From: an uncultured Acidimicrobiaceae bacterium
Lineage (GTDB): Bacteria; Actinomycetota; Acidimicrobiia; Acidimicrobiales; Microtrichaceae
Assembly (NCBI GenBank): GCA_937868025.1
Contig: CALMLJ010000576.1
Span: forward strand, 1 to 44,451
Length of the DNA stretch: 44,451 bases
Direction: 5' to 3'
Shown here: positions 31,763 to 41,211 of the stretch, piece after piece
Layout: each line of letters starts with the position of its first letter
Numbering within the stretch: position 1 is the first letter of the stretch
Translations under genes and position numbers: made by a program
Notes under the pieces: model-generated
Databases searched by the model: none
Told to the model about the DNA's origin: nothing
Seen by the model: the letters and a program-made list of their open reading frames with translations, nothing else

Positions 31763-33258
31763 TCGCGACGAACCCTGCCCCCTCGCCCGTCGAGCGCGAG
31801 TTCGGCGAATGGCGTCGCGTCGACCCGCGGACGCCGCTGATCTATGCGCTGCCGGTCGTTGTGTTCGGCGGCTGGTACGTGCTCGTGACGATGGGCGCTG
31901 CGAGCCGCGGTGACCGCATCGGAGCGGCGATCGAGGGACTGATCGTGCCGCTGTTGGGCGTGGTCGGGGTGGTCGTCCGCTACCTCACCGGTCGGTACGC
32001 GATCGTCGACGGCGCGTTGCGTTGGAAGGTCGGCCTCGTCGTGCACAAGGCGACCGACATCGGCCTCGACCGCATCCAGGACGTCGAGGTGACGCGCCCG
32101 TTGCTGACCCGCATCGTCGGGCTGGCCGCGCTGAACGTGAGCTCCGCCGGTGGGGCGGGGGAGATCAAACTCCAGTATCTCGATCACCAGGTGGCCGAAC
32201 GGCTCGGCGCCCATCTCCAGCACCTGATCTCCGTGGAGCGCCATGCCGCCGCCGCGCAGGGCTACAGCACCGCGCCCACGGTGGGCGTGCCGCCGGTCGG
32301 TCGGGCCGCCGATGCGACGCCGCTCCATCGAGTCGAGACCCCCGAGCTCGTCGCGTGGGCTGCGTACCGGTTGTGGCCCGTCGTGCCGGTGTTCGTCGCG
32401 GCCGTCGCCGCCGCGTTCCTCCTCGACTGGAAAGCGGTCCTGCCGTTGGTCCCGACCCTGCCGTTCGTGCTGTTCGGCATGGTGAAGCCGTTGCTCGACC
32501 GCACCAACCTCACGGTCAGCATCGACGCGACGTCGCTGTTCACGTCCGAGGGCCTGACGACGGTGCGCCGAACGTCGACGCAGCGGGAGCGGGTCCAGCT
32601 CGTGTTCGCGCACCAATTGTGGTTGCAACGACTCCGTGGCTCCGAGACGGTGCGGTACGCCTCGGCCGACGTGACGCTCGACCGCAAGGAGGGCGCCGTC
32701 CGCGAGGAGCTGGCCCTCAACGTGCCGGCCGACACCTGGGGCACGATGGCAGCGACCGTCGCCCACCGTCAGGTCGTCGGTCCGGCCTGGCTGCGCCGGA
32801 AGCCCTCGGCGGCCGCCACGGCGAGCCGTGTGCGGTGCAGCGGTGCCGGCTCGGCCGTCGGCGTCGTCGGTGCGATCGTGGCGCTGGCGTTCCGCGAGCC
32901 GCTGGTCGCGGCCGTCGTGCTGCTCGTCGCCTCGCTCGTCGGGCTGGGTGTCGGAGTGTGGCGAGGCGGGCGTCGGATCGCGGTCGAAGGTTGGGTCGTG
33001 ACGCCCCAGGACCTGCTCATCCGCCACGGTCTCCTGCGTCGCACGACGCTCCTCCTCTTCGCCGAGAAGACGCAGGCGATCGACGTCGTGTCGGGTCCGT
33101 TGCAGCGCCGGCTCGGTCTGGTCACTGTCGTCGTCGATGTCGCACCGCCCGGTCGAGCGAGCAGCGTGATCGTCCGCGACGTCTCGGTCGCCGAGGGGGA
33201 CGAGTTGCGAGCGGCGCTCACCGCCTCGGGCAGCATCCCGCTCCCGAACGGAGTGTGA
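31759..33258 (+). CDS. Multi-bPH2 domain membrane protein (YdbT-like)
   Basis: The 499-residue protein starts at TTG 31759, overlapping the previous stop (TTGA). It has three membrane-helix pairs, each followed by a bPH2 domain: about 70-150 (RYAIVDGALRWKVGLVVHKA, then DIGLDRIQDVEVTRPLLTRI), about 250-330 (RTSTQRERVQLVFAHQLWLQ), and about 400-490 (VTPQDLLIRHGLLRRTTLLL, then AIDVVSGPLQRRLG). Paired with the YdbS-like protein, it probably forms a membrane complex. Its ligand is not known. Confidence 0.87.
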   Translation: MIATNPAPSPVEREFGEWRRVDPRTPLIYALPVVVFGGWYVLVTMGAASRGDRIGAAIEGLIVPLLGVVGVVVRYLTGRYAIVDGALRWKVGLVVHKATDIGLDRIQDVEVTRPLLTRIVGLAALNVSSAGGAGEIKLQYLDHQVAERLGAHLQHLISVERHAAAAQGYSTAPTVGVPPVGRAADATPLHRVETPELVAWAAYRLWPVVPVFVAAVAAAFLLDWKAVLPLVPTLPFVLFGMVKPLLDRTNLTVSIDATSLFTSEGLTTVRRTSTQRERVQLVFAHQLWLQRLRGSETVRYASADVTLDRKEGAVREELALNVPADTWGTMAATVAHRQVVGPAWLRRKPSAAATASRVRCSGAGSAVGVVGAIVALAFREPLVAAVVLLVASLVGLGVGVWRGGRRIAVEGWVVTPQDLLIRHGLLRRTTLLLFAEKTQAIDVVSGPLQRRLGLVTVVVDVAPPGRASSVIVRDVSVAEGDELRAALTASGSIPLPNGV

Positions 33259-33297
33259 GCCCGAGCGGAGGTGGCCGAAGGCTGTCGATGCGTGCGG

Positions 33298-33309
33298 TGT
33301 ATCAATACA
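33298..33309. promoter_or_regulatory. Palindromic operator-like site
   Basis: TGTATCAATACA has 5-base arms TGTAT/ATACA around CA. It is AT-rich within GC-rich DNA and lies just upstream of a promoter-like TTCGAC-18-TACGAT (33326-33331, 33350-33355), as for a regulator binding above a -35 box. Confidence 0.4.
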
Positions 33310-33325
33310 TCTCGCCGCGTGCACC

Positions 33326-33355
33326 TTCGACGCCTGCCGGAGTGCCCCCTACGAT
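33326..33355 (+). promoter_or_regulatory. Promoter of the amine-dehydrogenase-like gene
   Basis: TTCGAC (33326-33331) and TACGAT (33350-33355) are 18 bases apart, the clearest two-box promoter in the window. A GGGGG ribosome site precedes GTG 33401. Confidence 0.5.
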
Positions 33356-33400
33356 CACCCACGGTCGTCCACGCGGGGCGCCGTCTGAAGGGGGAACGTC

Positions 33401-34486
33401 GTGGCATTCACCAAGTCGGAGCGGCTCAAGATCATCGTCTGGGGCACCGGGTACGTCGGAAAGATGGTGCTGCGCGACCTGATCGGGCACCCGCTGTTCG
33501 AGCTGGTGGGTGTGATCGTGAACAACCCCGAGAAGGACGGCGTCGACGTCGGCACCCTCATCGGCCGTGACCCGATCGGCCTCGCGTGCAGCACCGACAT
33601 CGACGAGGTGCTGTCGCGTGACGCGGTCGCGGTCGCCCACTTCGGCCCGACGGCGGCCCACCCCGGCGCCAACTTCAAGAGCGCGATCGCATCGATGCGT
33701 GCCGGCAAGCACTGGGTGTCGACCGCCATGACGCCCTGGGTGTACCCGCCGGTGTGCGGCCCCGGCGAGATCGACTCCGTCGTTGCCGTCTGCGAGGAGA
33801 CCGGCAAGAGCTGCTTCACCACCGGCATCGATCCCGGCTTCGCCAACGACCTGTTCCCGATGACGCTCATGGGCCTGTCGGGTCGCGTCGACTCGGTACG
33901 CATCCAGGAGATCCTCGACTACGCCACCTACTCGGGTGACTACGCCCCGATGGGGTTCGGGGAGGGTCCGGAGCACACCGCCCTCCTCGAGAACTCCGAC
34001 ATCCTCGTGTACTCCTGGGGCCGCACCATCCCGATGATCGCGGACGCCATCGAGGTCGAGCTCGAGCAGATCGACACCGTGTGGGAGAAGTGGTTCGCCA
34101 CCGAGGACATCCCGTACCCGTTCGGTGTCATCAAGGCCGGCACCGTCGCGGCGGTCCGCTTCGAGATCCGTGGGTGGGTCAACGGCGAACCCCGCATCAT
34201 CGTGGAGCACTGCAACCGCGTCACGAATGACGCTGCGCCCGACTGGCCCCGCGCCACGTCGGCCGAGAACGACTGTTACCGGGTGATCATCAAGGGCAGC
34301 CCGAACATCACACAAGAGACCCTCTTCCGCGACGAGTTCACCGGCGACGCCAACGCTGGCGGCTGCCTGTCCACGGGCATGCGCGCCGTCAACGCCATCC
34401 CGGCGGTGATGGCGGCCACGCCCGGCATGCTGTCGCCGCTCGACCTGCCGCTCGTGCCCGGTGTGGGCACGATGCGCTCGGCCTGA
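33401..34486 (+). CDS. DapB-like NAD(P)-dependent oxidoreductase (amine dehydrogenase family)
   Basis: The 361-residue protein has an N-terminal Rossmann motif IVWGTGYVGKMVLRDLIGHP and an NNPEKDGVDVGTLIG block as in 2,4-diaminopentanoate dehydrogenase and dihydrodipicolinate reductase-like proteins. GIDPGFANDLFPMTLMGLSG follows. The lysine pathway enzyme DapB is shorter (about 270 residues), so this belongs to the longer amine-dehydrogenase-like relatives frequent in mycobacteria and their kin. The substrate is unknown. GTG 33401 has a good ribosome site. A stable hairpin follows the stop. Confidence 0.82.
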   Translation: MAFTKSERLKIIVWGTGYVGKMVLRDLIGHPLFELVGVIVNNPEKDGVDVGTLIGRDPIGLACSTDIDEVLSRDAVAVAHFGPTAAHPGANFKSAIASMRAGKHWVSTAMTPWVYPPVCGPGEIDSVVAVCEETGKSCFTTGIDPGFANDLFPMTLMGLSGRVDSVRIQEILDYATYSGDYAPMGFGEGPEHTALLENSDILVYSWGRTIPMIADAIEVELEQIDTVWEKWFATEDIPYPFGVIKAGTVAAVRFEIRGWVNGEPRIIVEHCNRVTNDAAPDWPRATSAENDCYRVIIKGSPNITQETLFRDEFTGDANAGGCLSTGMRAVNAIPAVMAATPGMLSPLDLPLVPGVGTMRSA

Positions 34487-34499
34487 CCCAGCCTGTTCT

Positions 34500-34538
34500 G
34501 TCCCGCGAATGCGTGCAGACTGCACGCAATCGCGGGAC
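34500..34538. terminator. Stable hairpin after the amine-dehydrogenase-like gene
   Basis: GTCCCGCGA (34500-34508) pairs with TCGCGGGAC (34530-34538), then after one A-A mismatch TGCGTGCA (34510-34517) with TGCACGCA (34521-34528); loop GAC. No U-tract follows. Confidence 0.65.
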
Positions 34539-34627
34539 GGAAGCGGTGGGTCAACGCCGGGTACCCGGGCCGCTGGGCCCAGAGAAAATAGGTACTTCCG
34601 CCCGTTCCCACCCGATCGCGGTCTTCC

Positions 34628-34633
34628 TACGCT
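34628..34633 (+). promoter_or_regulatory. -10 box for a leaderless metallophosphoesterase transcript
   Basis: TACGCT is six bases before GTG 34640, with no ribosome site between. Confidence 0.5.
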
Positions 34634-34639
34634 CGCCGG

Positions 34640-36445
34640 GTGCGGATTGGGACGGGTGAGCGGGCGCCGTGGCGTCATCGGCGGCTGGCGGCCATCGCCG
34701 CCATGATCCTGACGGTCGTGGCCGCGGTGCTCGTTCCCGCGGCGCGTCCACCCGTCGACGCGGCGATGGTCCGCACCTTCCTCGCCTTCGGCTCGACGGG
34801 TTGGGACATCGGCGATACGGGTACCGACCCGGGTGTCGGTTGGCGCATGACGTCGTTCGATGCGTCGCCGTGGCGCAACGGCGCTCTTCCAGTCGGCACC
34901 TCCCCCGGTGTGGCGACGCAGCTCGCAACGACCGCGGTGACCCAGTACTTGACCCGAACCTTCAGTGCGTCGCTGGCCGACGTCCGGCTGGTGCGTCTGC
35001 GACTCCGTCGTGACGACGGAGTGTTGGTGTACCTGAACGGGCGCCCCGTCGCCAAGGCCAACATGCCGTTCGGCGAGCCCACCCACACCACGCGCTCGTG
35101 GGCCGCGACGACGGCGACGACGTACCAGGAGGAGACGATCTGGTTGCCGCGGGAATGGCTCAAGGACGGCACCAATCGGATCTCCGTCGAAGTGCACCAG
35201 GCGACGCCCAATGACGACGCGTACCTCGATCTCGAGCTGACAGGGTTCGGCGCGACGACCGACGTCACCGCACCGGCCGCACCGACCGGGTCGGTGGCCG
35301 AGGTGACGGGCTCGGCGATCCGGCTCTCGTGGAGTGCACCGTCGGATCCCAGTGGCATCGTCGCCTACCGCGTCCGGCGGGGGTCGAACACGTTGGTGAT
35401 GGCGCAGACGAGCTGGGGCACGACCTACCTCGACCAGCAGCTCGCTCCCGGATCGGTGTACTCCTATTCGGTGAGCGCGATCGACGCCGCTGGCAACGAA
35501 TCGTCGGCGACCGTGTTGTCGGCGAGGACGCTGCTTCCGGCCGGTACGCCGGTGGTCCGGTTGCAGGCCGTCGGTGACATCGGCATGGGAACCTCGGCGC
35601 AGGCGATGCTCTCCGTGGCCGGTGCCGAACCGGCCGACGCGTTCATCGCGCTGGGCGACCTCGCCTACCAGGCCGGGGTGGAAACCAAGTGGTGCGACAT
35701 GGTTCGCACCCGCCTGAACTACCGCAACGTCGAGGTCGTGCCCGGCAACCACGAGGACGACACGGGCACCGGCGGCAACATCACCAACTTCGCGGCTTGT
35801 CTCCGAGAGCGCGTGGTCAGCGGTGGGACCTACCCGACCAACTACTACGCGGACTTCGGATCGCTCGTGCGGCTCGTGGTGATCTCGCCCGGCCTCAGTG
35901 TCGGTGGCCGGTTCTACGACTACTTCCCGATCAACCAGGAGCGCCGCTGGCTCATCGACACCATCGCCGCGGGCAAGGCGCAAGGTCGGTGGATCGTCGT
36001 GGCCCTGCACAAGCCGTGTGTGTCGGTGGGCGAGAAGCCGTGTGAGATTCGCGCCGACCTGATGGACGTGCTCACATCAGCCGATCTCCTTCTCGCCGGC
36101 CACGACCACATCTACGAGCGCACCCAGCAGTTCCGAACAGGACCGGGATGCACCACCTTCAGTTCGACCTGGGCGAACCCGGCCTGCGTGGGCGGGGACG
36201 GCTACGGCGGTACCTACACCGCCGGTCGCGGGGCGGTGCAGGTCATCTCCGGCGTCGGCGGCCAGTCGCAGAACACGCTCGCCATGGGCGACCCCGACTG
36301 GCCGTACGTGGTGGTGGCCAACGGCCGGAACTCGTGGTCGCCCGCCGACGGCTACCTCCGGATCACCGCGACTCCGTCAGCGCTTGCCGCCGAGTTCCGC
36401 GCCACCAAGGGTCAGTTCGGCGACTCGTTCACGATCCGCCGCTGA
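34640..36445 (+). CDS. Secreted metallophosphoesterase with FN3 and N-terminal beta-sandwich domains
   Basis: The 601-residue protein has an Arg-rich signal sequence (APWRHRRLAAIAAMILTVVA), then a beta-sandwich domain of roughly 150 residues (FLRRDDGVLVYLNG-like strand at LRRDDGVLVYLNGRPVAKAN), a fibronectin type III domain (about 210-305, SWSAPSDPSGIVAYRVRRGS), and a calcineurin-like phosphoesterase. Its metal motifs are AVGDIGMG, FIALGDLAYQAG, VVPGNHEDD, VALHKPCV and LLAGHDHIYER, all present. It should hydrolyse phosphoesters outside the cell and may help gather phosphate. An acid phosphatase or nucleotidase role is possible. Confidence 0.88.
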   Translation: MRIGTGERAPWRHRRLAAIAAMILTVVAAVLVPAARPPVDAAMVRTFLAFGSTGWDIGDTGTDPGVGWRMTSFDASPWRNGALPVGTSPGVATQLATTAVTQYLTRTFSASLADVRLVRLRLRRDDGVLVYLNGRPVAKANMPFGEPTHTTRSWAATTATTYQEETIWLPREWLKDGTNRISVEVHQATPNDDAYLDLELTGFGATTDVTAPAAPTGSVAEVTGSAIRLSWSAPSDPSGIVAYRVRRGSNTLVMAQTSWGTTYLDQQLAPGSVYSYSVSAIDAAGNESSATVLSARTLLPAGTPVVRLQAVGDIGMGTSAQAMLSVAGAEPADAFIALGDLAYQAGVETKWCDMVRTRLNYRNVEVVPGNHEDDTGTGGNITNFAACLRERVVSGGTYPTNYYADFGSLVRLVVISPGLSVGGRFYDYFPINQERRWLIDTIAAGKAQGRWIVVALHKPCVSVGEKPCEIRADLMDVLTSADLLLAGHDHIYERTQQFRTGPGCTTFSSTWANPACVGGDGYGGTYTAGRGAVQVISGVGGQSQNTLAMGDPDWPYVVVANGRNSWSPADGYLRITATPSALAAEFRATKGQFGDSFTIRR

Positions 36446-36458
36446 GGTCTGCTCCGGT

Positions 36459-36737
36459 CTACTCCGAGGAACCGGCCAGGAGGCCATTGCCGGCTGCGAT
36501 GGCAGTGGCGAGGCCGGCAGCTCGGTCGTAGACCGCACGGAAGTAGTGCTCGGAGATGACCTCATGTCCGGCGAGTGGCGGCGCCCCGAGCGAGCGCACG
36601 AGCCCCGACGCCTCGGTGGCCGGACGGATGGGCGCCACGAGGTCGGGGACGGCGTCGACGCTTCCCCAGAAGTCGCGCGCCGGTGCGGCCTTGCCGCGGG
36701 TCTTGGCCTGCTTGGACGGACGGCGGGAACGGCTCAT
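36459..36737 (-). CDS. 92-residue protein of unknown function coupled to the SNF2 gene
   Basis: ATG 36737 overlaps the SNF2 stop as ATGA. The product has a basic disordered start (SRSRRPSKQAKTRGKAAPA), then a conserved-looking part with ARDFWGSVDAVPDLVAPIRP, and ends with HYFRAVYDRAAGLATAIAAG. It would bind nucleic acid or the SNF2 protein if the basic tail is functional; no family was recognised. Some mycobacterial SNF2 genes are followed by a SWIM zinc-finger gene, but no zinc ligands are seen here. Confidence 0.7.
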   Translation of the reverse strand: MSRSRRPSKQAKTRGKAAPARDFWGSVDAVPDLVAPIRPATEASGLVRSLGAPPLAGHEVISEHYFRAVYDRAAGLATAIAAGNGLLAGSSE

Positions 36738-39700
36738 GCCGGGACTCCTACGGCTTCGGGGGCGGAGTCGACCTCGTCGTGGGCCAACTCCGATTCCTCG
36801 GTCAGGATGGCGTCGGGTCGGATGCCCAGCGCCATGCGCAGCTGATCGGCGTCGAGGTCGGCGAGCGACGACGACTTGGGCAGGACGAGGTCGGCGATCT
36901 TGCGCTTGCCCATGACGACCTCCTCGACCTTCTCGTCGACGGTGCCGGGGCACACGAGACGGTGGCAGATGACCGTCTTGGTCTGCCCGATCCGCCAAGC
37001 CCGGTCACGGGCCTGGTCCTCGACGGCGGGGTTCCACCACCGGTCGTAGAGCACGACGTGGCTGGCGGCGGTCAGGTTGAGGCCGGTGCCGCCGGCCTTC
37101 AGCGAGAGCACCAGCGCGCCGGCCCCCTCCTTGGCCTGGAAGTTGGCGATCATGTCGTCGCGGGCGCCGCGGCTGAGACCACCGTGGTAGCACTCGACCT
37201 TGACGCCGGTCAGGGCGGTCAAGTGCTGGGCCATCTTGCCGCCCCACTCTGCGAAGTGGGTGAAGATCAGGACCTTCTCGTCCGCGGCGAAGACTGAGTG
37301 CACGATCTCCTCGAGTCGGGCCAGCTTGCCGGAGCGACCGGCGAGCGGGCGGTCGTCGTGCTGGTAGGCGCTCGGGTGGTTGCAGATCTGCTTGAGGGCC
37401 GTGATGGCGGCGAGCACCTCGCCCTTGCGAGGGTCGGCGTCCTCCGACGAGTGCGTGATGAGCCGGTCGAGGACGGCCTGGTAGAGGCCGATCTGCTCGG
37501 GGGTCATCGAGCAGTGGTCGAGGGTGTCGACGCGGTCGGGGAGCTCGGCGGCGATGGCCGGCTCGGCCTTGGTGCGGCGGAACACCAGGATGCCGTTGAG
37601 CGCCCGGAGGGCGTCCTCGCCCTGTGCCTTGGCGGAGGTGCCGCCGCCCGACATCTGGGCGATGAACTGCGGGCGGGGGCCGACGAGACCGGGGTTGGTG
37701 AAGTCGAGGATGGCCCACAGGTCGCCGAGCCCGTTCTCGATGGGGGTGCCGGTGAGGGCAACGCGCACACGGGCGTTGATGCGGCGGAGCTGCTGGCTCG
37801 TGTCGTTGGCCGGGTTCTTGATCGCCTGCGCCTCGTCGAGCACGACGCGGTCCCATGAGATCTTCTCGATGGCGGCGATGTCGCGGACCGCCGTGCCGTA
37901 GGTCGTGATCACGACGTCGGCGGTGGCGGCTTCCGAGGCGATCTCGTCGTTGACGGCGCGGGACGCGCCGTGGTGCACGACGACCCGGAGCTTGGGTGTG
38001 AACTTCGCGGCCTCCGATGCCCAGTTGCCGACGACGGCGGGCGGGGCGATGACAAGGGCGGGGCCCTCACCGGCCGTGGCCAGGAGGTGGGCGAGCATGG
38101 TCGGCGTCTTGCCGAGACCCATGTCGAGCGCGAGGCAGCCGCCGAGACCGGCGCTGTCGAGGAACCCGAGCCAGCCGAGCGCCTCGCTCTGGTAGCTGCG
38201 GAGGTCGCCGTCGAACCCGTCGGGGGTGACGACGGGGTTGGTGGCGACCGACTTGGCCGACTCCATGAGGTCGGCCGCCCAGCTCGAGCCGTGCAGCGAC
38301 ATGCCACCGGCGAGTTGGGTGCCCTCGAGACCGAGGGCGTGGCGCAGCATCTCGGCACCCGTGAGCTGCGTCGTGTTCGAGCGCTCGGCGAGCGCCGCCG
38401 CCGCGGCGGTGAGGTCGGCGTGGTCGAGCGCTACCCAGCGCCCGCCGGACCGGACGAGCGGGCGCGCTTCCTTGGCAAGGCGGGAGATGTCGGCGGCGGT
38501 GAGTTCGACGTCGTCGAACACGGCCGACCACCGGACGTTGGCGAGCTGGTTCGCACCCACGACGGTGGAGCTGGCGCCCTCGGACGTGAGCCGGAGCGAC
38601 GGTGTGGCCTTGCGGGTCGACAGCGCGGGGACCCGCACGTCGTAGCCGGCGGCCGACAGCTCGGGGCCCGTCTCCGACATGAGTTCCCAGGCTTCGTCCT
38701 GGCTGAGGACGACCTCGCCGCGGCGGTTGCTGCCCGGACGGAGGAGAACCGGCAGCATCCGCTCGAGCCGGAGCAGCTGGTCCTCGATCTCGCGGCGTTG
38801 TGAACCGGCGTTGACGAGCGCGACCTCGACCGAGATGAGTTGGTCGTCGGCGTCGGGGGCCAGGACGATGAGGTGCCAGGCATTCGACGAGTCCGGCGGA
38901 TCGAGCTGCACCACGAGACGGCCGGGGTTGCCCGTGACGATCGGGCGGGCCCAGCGGTCGAGCCGGCCGACCAGTTCGTTGCCGGTCTGGTTGGGAGCCT
39001 CGAAGTGGGTGCCGTCGAGCTTCGCGAGGAACGTCTCGGCGGTGTCGCGGCCGTTGCGGACCTCGGGCGGGGGAGCGGGCACGTCGATCATGCCGGCGGC
39101 GGTGCGGCAGATCGCGTCGATCATGCCGGTGAGCGCCGACTTCACGACCTCGCGGCCGTCGGTCGAGGGGGAGACGGCAGTGGACGCGCCGGGCATCGCG
39201 TTGGCGAGCTCGTTGAACCGCACCGGGTCGACGAGGGCGGGGGTCCAGCGCACCGAGAACGAGCTCATGTTCGGGTCGGTGTTGTTGCGGTTGCGGCGAC
39301 GCTGACGGAGGAGCGGGACCATGGCGCCGCGGCTCGCGAGGTCGACCGCCCAGACGGCGACCTGGCCGAGCCAGAGTGCGCTCGGCCCGACGAGCGGGCC
39401 CGGTTCCTCGGCGCCGAGGGCGACGAGCCAGCCGAGGATCTCGCTGGCGCTGATGGTGAGCGCTTCGGCAGCGGTGCCGTCGGGCAGCCGCACGACGGGG
39501 TGCTTCGACCAGTTCGAGGCCGACGCGCCCGCCTCGACGAGCAGTTCGGCGACACGGTCGGCACCGACGGCACCGACGGTGGGCCCGGCTGCCCAGGCGA
39601 CGACCTTGCCGGGCTCCCAGGACAGCTGCAGCAGTGCCACGGTGGGGTGGCCGAGCCCGGCCTCGGTCACGTCGACCTCGAGGACGGTGACGTCGCCGGT

Positions 39701-39955
39701 CAGGCGGGCGTACGCGGCGAGGAGGCGACGGTGTTCGTTCTCGAAGTCCGTCAGCACCTGGTAGGTCTGCTCGTCGTTGGACCGTCGGAGCACCTCGAGG
39801 GTGTCCTCGGTGTCGGCGAGCAGGTGCACGAGCGACGTGGTCCACCGACGGTGGTCGGCTTCGAGGACGGCGACCTGTTCGGGCGAGGCTTCGCCGTGCG
39901 CGTGGGCTTCGACGAGCACCAGGAACTGGTCGTCGGTCAGATGGGTTTCGGCCAT
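36734..39955 (-). CDS. SNF2-family ATPase (HelZ/HepA-like)
   Basis: The 1073-residue protein has an N-terminal SNF2-associated region (to about 560) and a two-lobe helicase core. Motif I is LALDMGLGKTPTMLAHLLAT, motif II WDRVVLDEAQAIKNPA (DEAQ), motif III ALTGTPIENGLGDLWAILDF, motif V LSLKAGGTGLNLTAASHVVL, and motif VI ends DQARDRAWRIGQTKT. It should translocate on duplex DNA and remodel protein-DNA or RNA polymerase complexes. ATG 39955 is preferred to the in-frame codons further upstream, which read through low-complexity sequence. The 92-residue protein is co-translated. Confidence 0.92.
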   Translation of the reverse strand: MAETHLTDDQFLVLVEAHAHGEASPEQVAVLEADHRRWTTSLVHLLADTEDTLEVLRRSNDEQTYQVLTDFENEHRRLLAAYARLTGDVTVLEVDVTEAGLGHPTVALLQLSWEPGKVVAWAAGPTVGAVGADRVAELLVEAGASASNWSKHPVVRLPDGTAAEALTISASEILGWLVALGAEEPGPLVGPSALWLGQVAVWAVDLASRGAMVPLLRQRRRNRNNTDPNMSSFSVRWTPALVDPVRFNELANAMPGASTAVSPSTDGREVVKSALTGMIDAICRTAAGMIDVPAPPPEVRNGRDTAETFLAKLDGTHFEAPNQTGNELVGRLDRWARPIVTGNPGRLVVQLDPPDSSNAWHLIVLAPDADDQLISVEVALVNAGSQRREIEDQLLRLERMLPVLLRPGSNRRGEVVLSQDEAWELMSETGPELSAAGYDVRVPALSTRKATPSLRLTSEGASSTVVGANQLANVRWSAVFDDVELTAADISRLAKEARPLVRSGGRWVALDHADLTAAAAALAERSNTTQLTGAEMLRHALGLEGTQLAGGMSLHGSSWAADLMESAKSVATNPVVTPDGFDGDLRSYQSEALGWLGFLDSAGLGGCLALDMGLGKTPTMLAHLLATAGEGPALVIAPPAVVGNWASEAAKFTPKLRVVVHHGASRAVNDEIASEAATADVVITTYGTAVRDIAAIEKISWDRVVLDEAQAIKNPANDTSQQLRRINARVRVALTGTPIENGLGDLWAILDFTNPGLVGPRPQFIAQMSGGGTSAKAQGEDALRALNGILVFRRTKAEPAIAAELPDRVDTLDHCSMTPEQIGLYQAVLDRLITHSSEDADPRKGEVLAAITALKQICNHPSAYQHDDRPLAGRSGKLARLEEIVHSVFAADEKVLIFTHFAEWGGKMAQHLTALTGVKVECYHGGLSRGARDDMIANFQAKEGAGALVLSLKAGGTGLNLTAASHVVLYDRWWNPAVEDQARDRAWRIGQTKTVICHRLVCPGTVDEKVEEVVMGKRKIADLVLPKSSSLADLDADQLRMALGIRPDAILTEESELAHDEVDSAPEAVGVPA

Positions 39956-40168
39956 GTTCGGTGGCACGCTCCGCTTCGCATGTGATGAGGACGCCGACGG
40001 GCGGACCTTGTGGGGCAAGGTTTCCGTGCGTCGGGCGTGTGGATGGCTCCAACCCCGCAATCCGTGTGGCCGGAGCCGTGCTGATCGCCCATGCCCCCCG
40101 CCGACTGCCCGGAGTGGGGCCGGGTCACGAGCTCCTGCCCGTCGACCGCTCGACCACTCTAGCGCTGA

Positions 40169-41167
40169 TCAGGTGGTGAGCAACTCATAGCTCCGCCGAC
40201 GCGCGGCGTGGTCGTGGATCATCGAGAGGACCATGACCTCGGTGACGCCGGCCTCGGCGGCGCGGACGTTGATCTGCCCCTGGACCTTCGCCGGCCCGCC
40301 GATCACGTGCCGTGAGCGGTTGATGCGTCGTTGGTCGAGGTCCTGTTCGGACCAGTCGTGGGCGCGCGCCTCCTCGACGCTCGGGAGCGGGCCGCCGCGA
40401 CCCTGTCCGATGCGGAGCCACGTCAGGTCGAGCGAGAGCGCCAGGTCCTCCGCGGTCGCGTCGTCGTCGGCGCAGATGGCGGAGAGGGCGAGGATTGCGT
40501 GCGGTTCGGGGAACGCCAGGGAGGGTTGGAACTCGTTCTGGTAGGCGCGGAGCACCTTGGCGGCGGGAACCGGGTTGATGTGGCTGGCGAAGGCGAACCC
40601 CATGCCGAGGCGCGCCGCCAGCGCGCCGCTGTATCCGCTCGATCCGAGGAGGTAGATGGGAGGTGTTGACGGACCCTGCGGCGAGGCGACCACGTCGCGG
40701 AAGGGGTGGTCGGCGGGGAAGTCGTCGGTCAGGAACCCGACGAGCTCGTCGAGTTGCTCGGGGAAGTCGTCGGCGGAGCGGGCCTCGCGGGATCGCCGCA
40801 GTGCGAGCGCGGTGAGGCCGTCGGTGCCGGGAGCCCGGCCGATGCCGAGATCGATGCGCCCGGGGTGGAGCTCCTCGAGCAGCCGGAACGACTCGGCGAC
40901 GTGGAGCGGGGCGTGGTTGGGCAGCATGACGCCACCGGAGCCGACGCGGATCGTGGAGGTCGCAGCGGCGATGTGGCCGATCAGGACGGCGGGCACCGAG
41001 CTGGCGATCCCCGAGGTGTTGTGGTGCTCGGCCAGCCAGTACCGCTCGTATCCGAGGGCTTCGACGTGGCGGGCGAGATCGACGGAGTTCCTGAGCGCGT
41101 CGCGGGCGGTCGAACCCGACAGCACGGGGGCGACGTCCAGCACGGAGAGCCGGAGGGGGAAGGTCAT
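40169..41167 (-). CDS. LLM-class flavin-dependent monooxygenase (MsnO8-like)
   Basis: The 332-residue luciferase-like protein has the group features [60 protein letters not shown] and [20 protein letters not shown]. It is close to bacterial luciferase-like oxidoreductases that use FMNH2 and O2. The FMN reductase gene lies 44 bases upstream on the same strand and probably supplies reduced flavin. The substrate is unknown. Confidence 0.88.
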   Translation of the reverse strand: MTFPLRLSVLDVAPVLSGSTARDALRNSVDLARHVEALGYERYWLAEHHNTSGIASSVPAVLIGHIAAATSTIRVGSGGVMLPNHAPLHVAESFRLLEELHPGRIDLGIGRAPGTDGLTALALRRSREARSADDFPEQLDELVGFLTDDFPADHPFRDVVASPQGPSTPPIYLLGSSGYSGALAARLGMGFAFASHINPVPAAKVLRAYQNEFQPSLAFPEPHAILALSAICADDDATAEDLALSLDLTWLRIGQGRGGPLPSVEEARAHDWSEQDLDQRRINRSRHVIGGPAKVQGQINVRAAEAGVTEVMVLSMIHDHAARRRSYELLTT

Positions 41168-41211
41168 CGAGTTGGTCGAACCGGGGGCGGGCGGCGGCTA
41201 TTCCGGACGGT

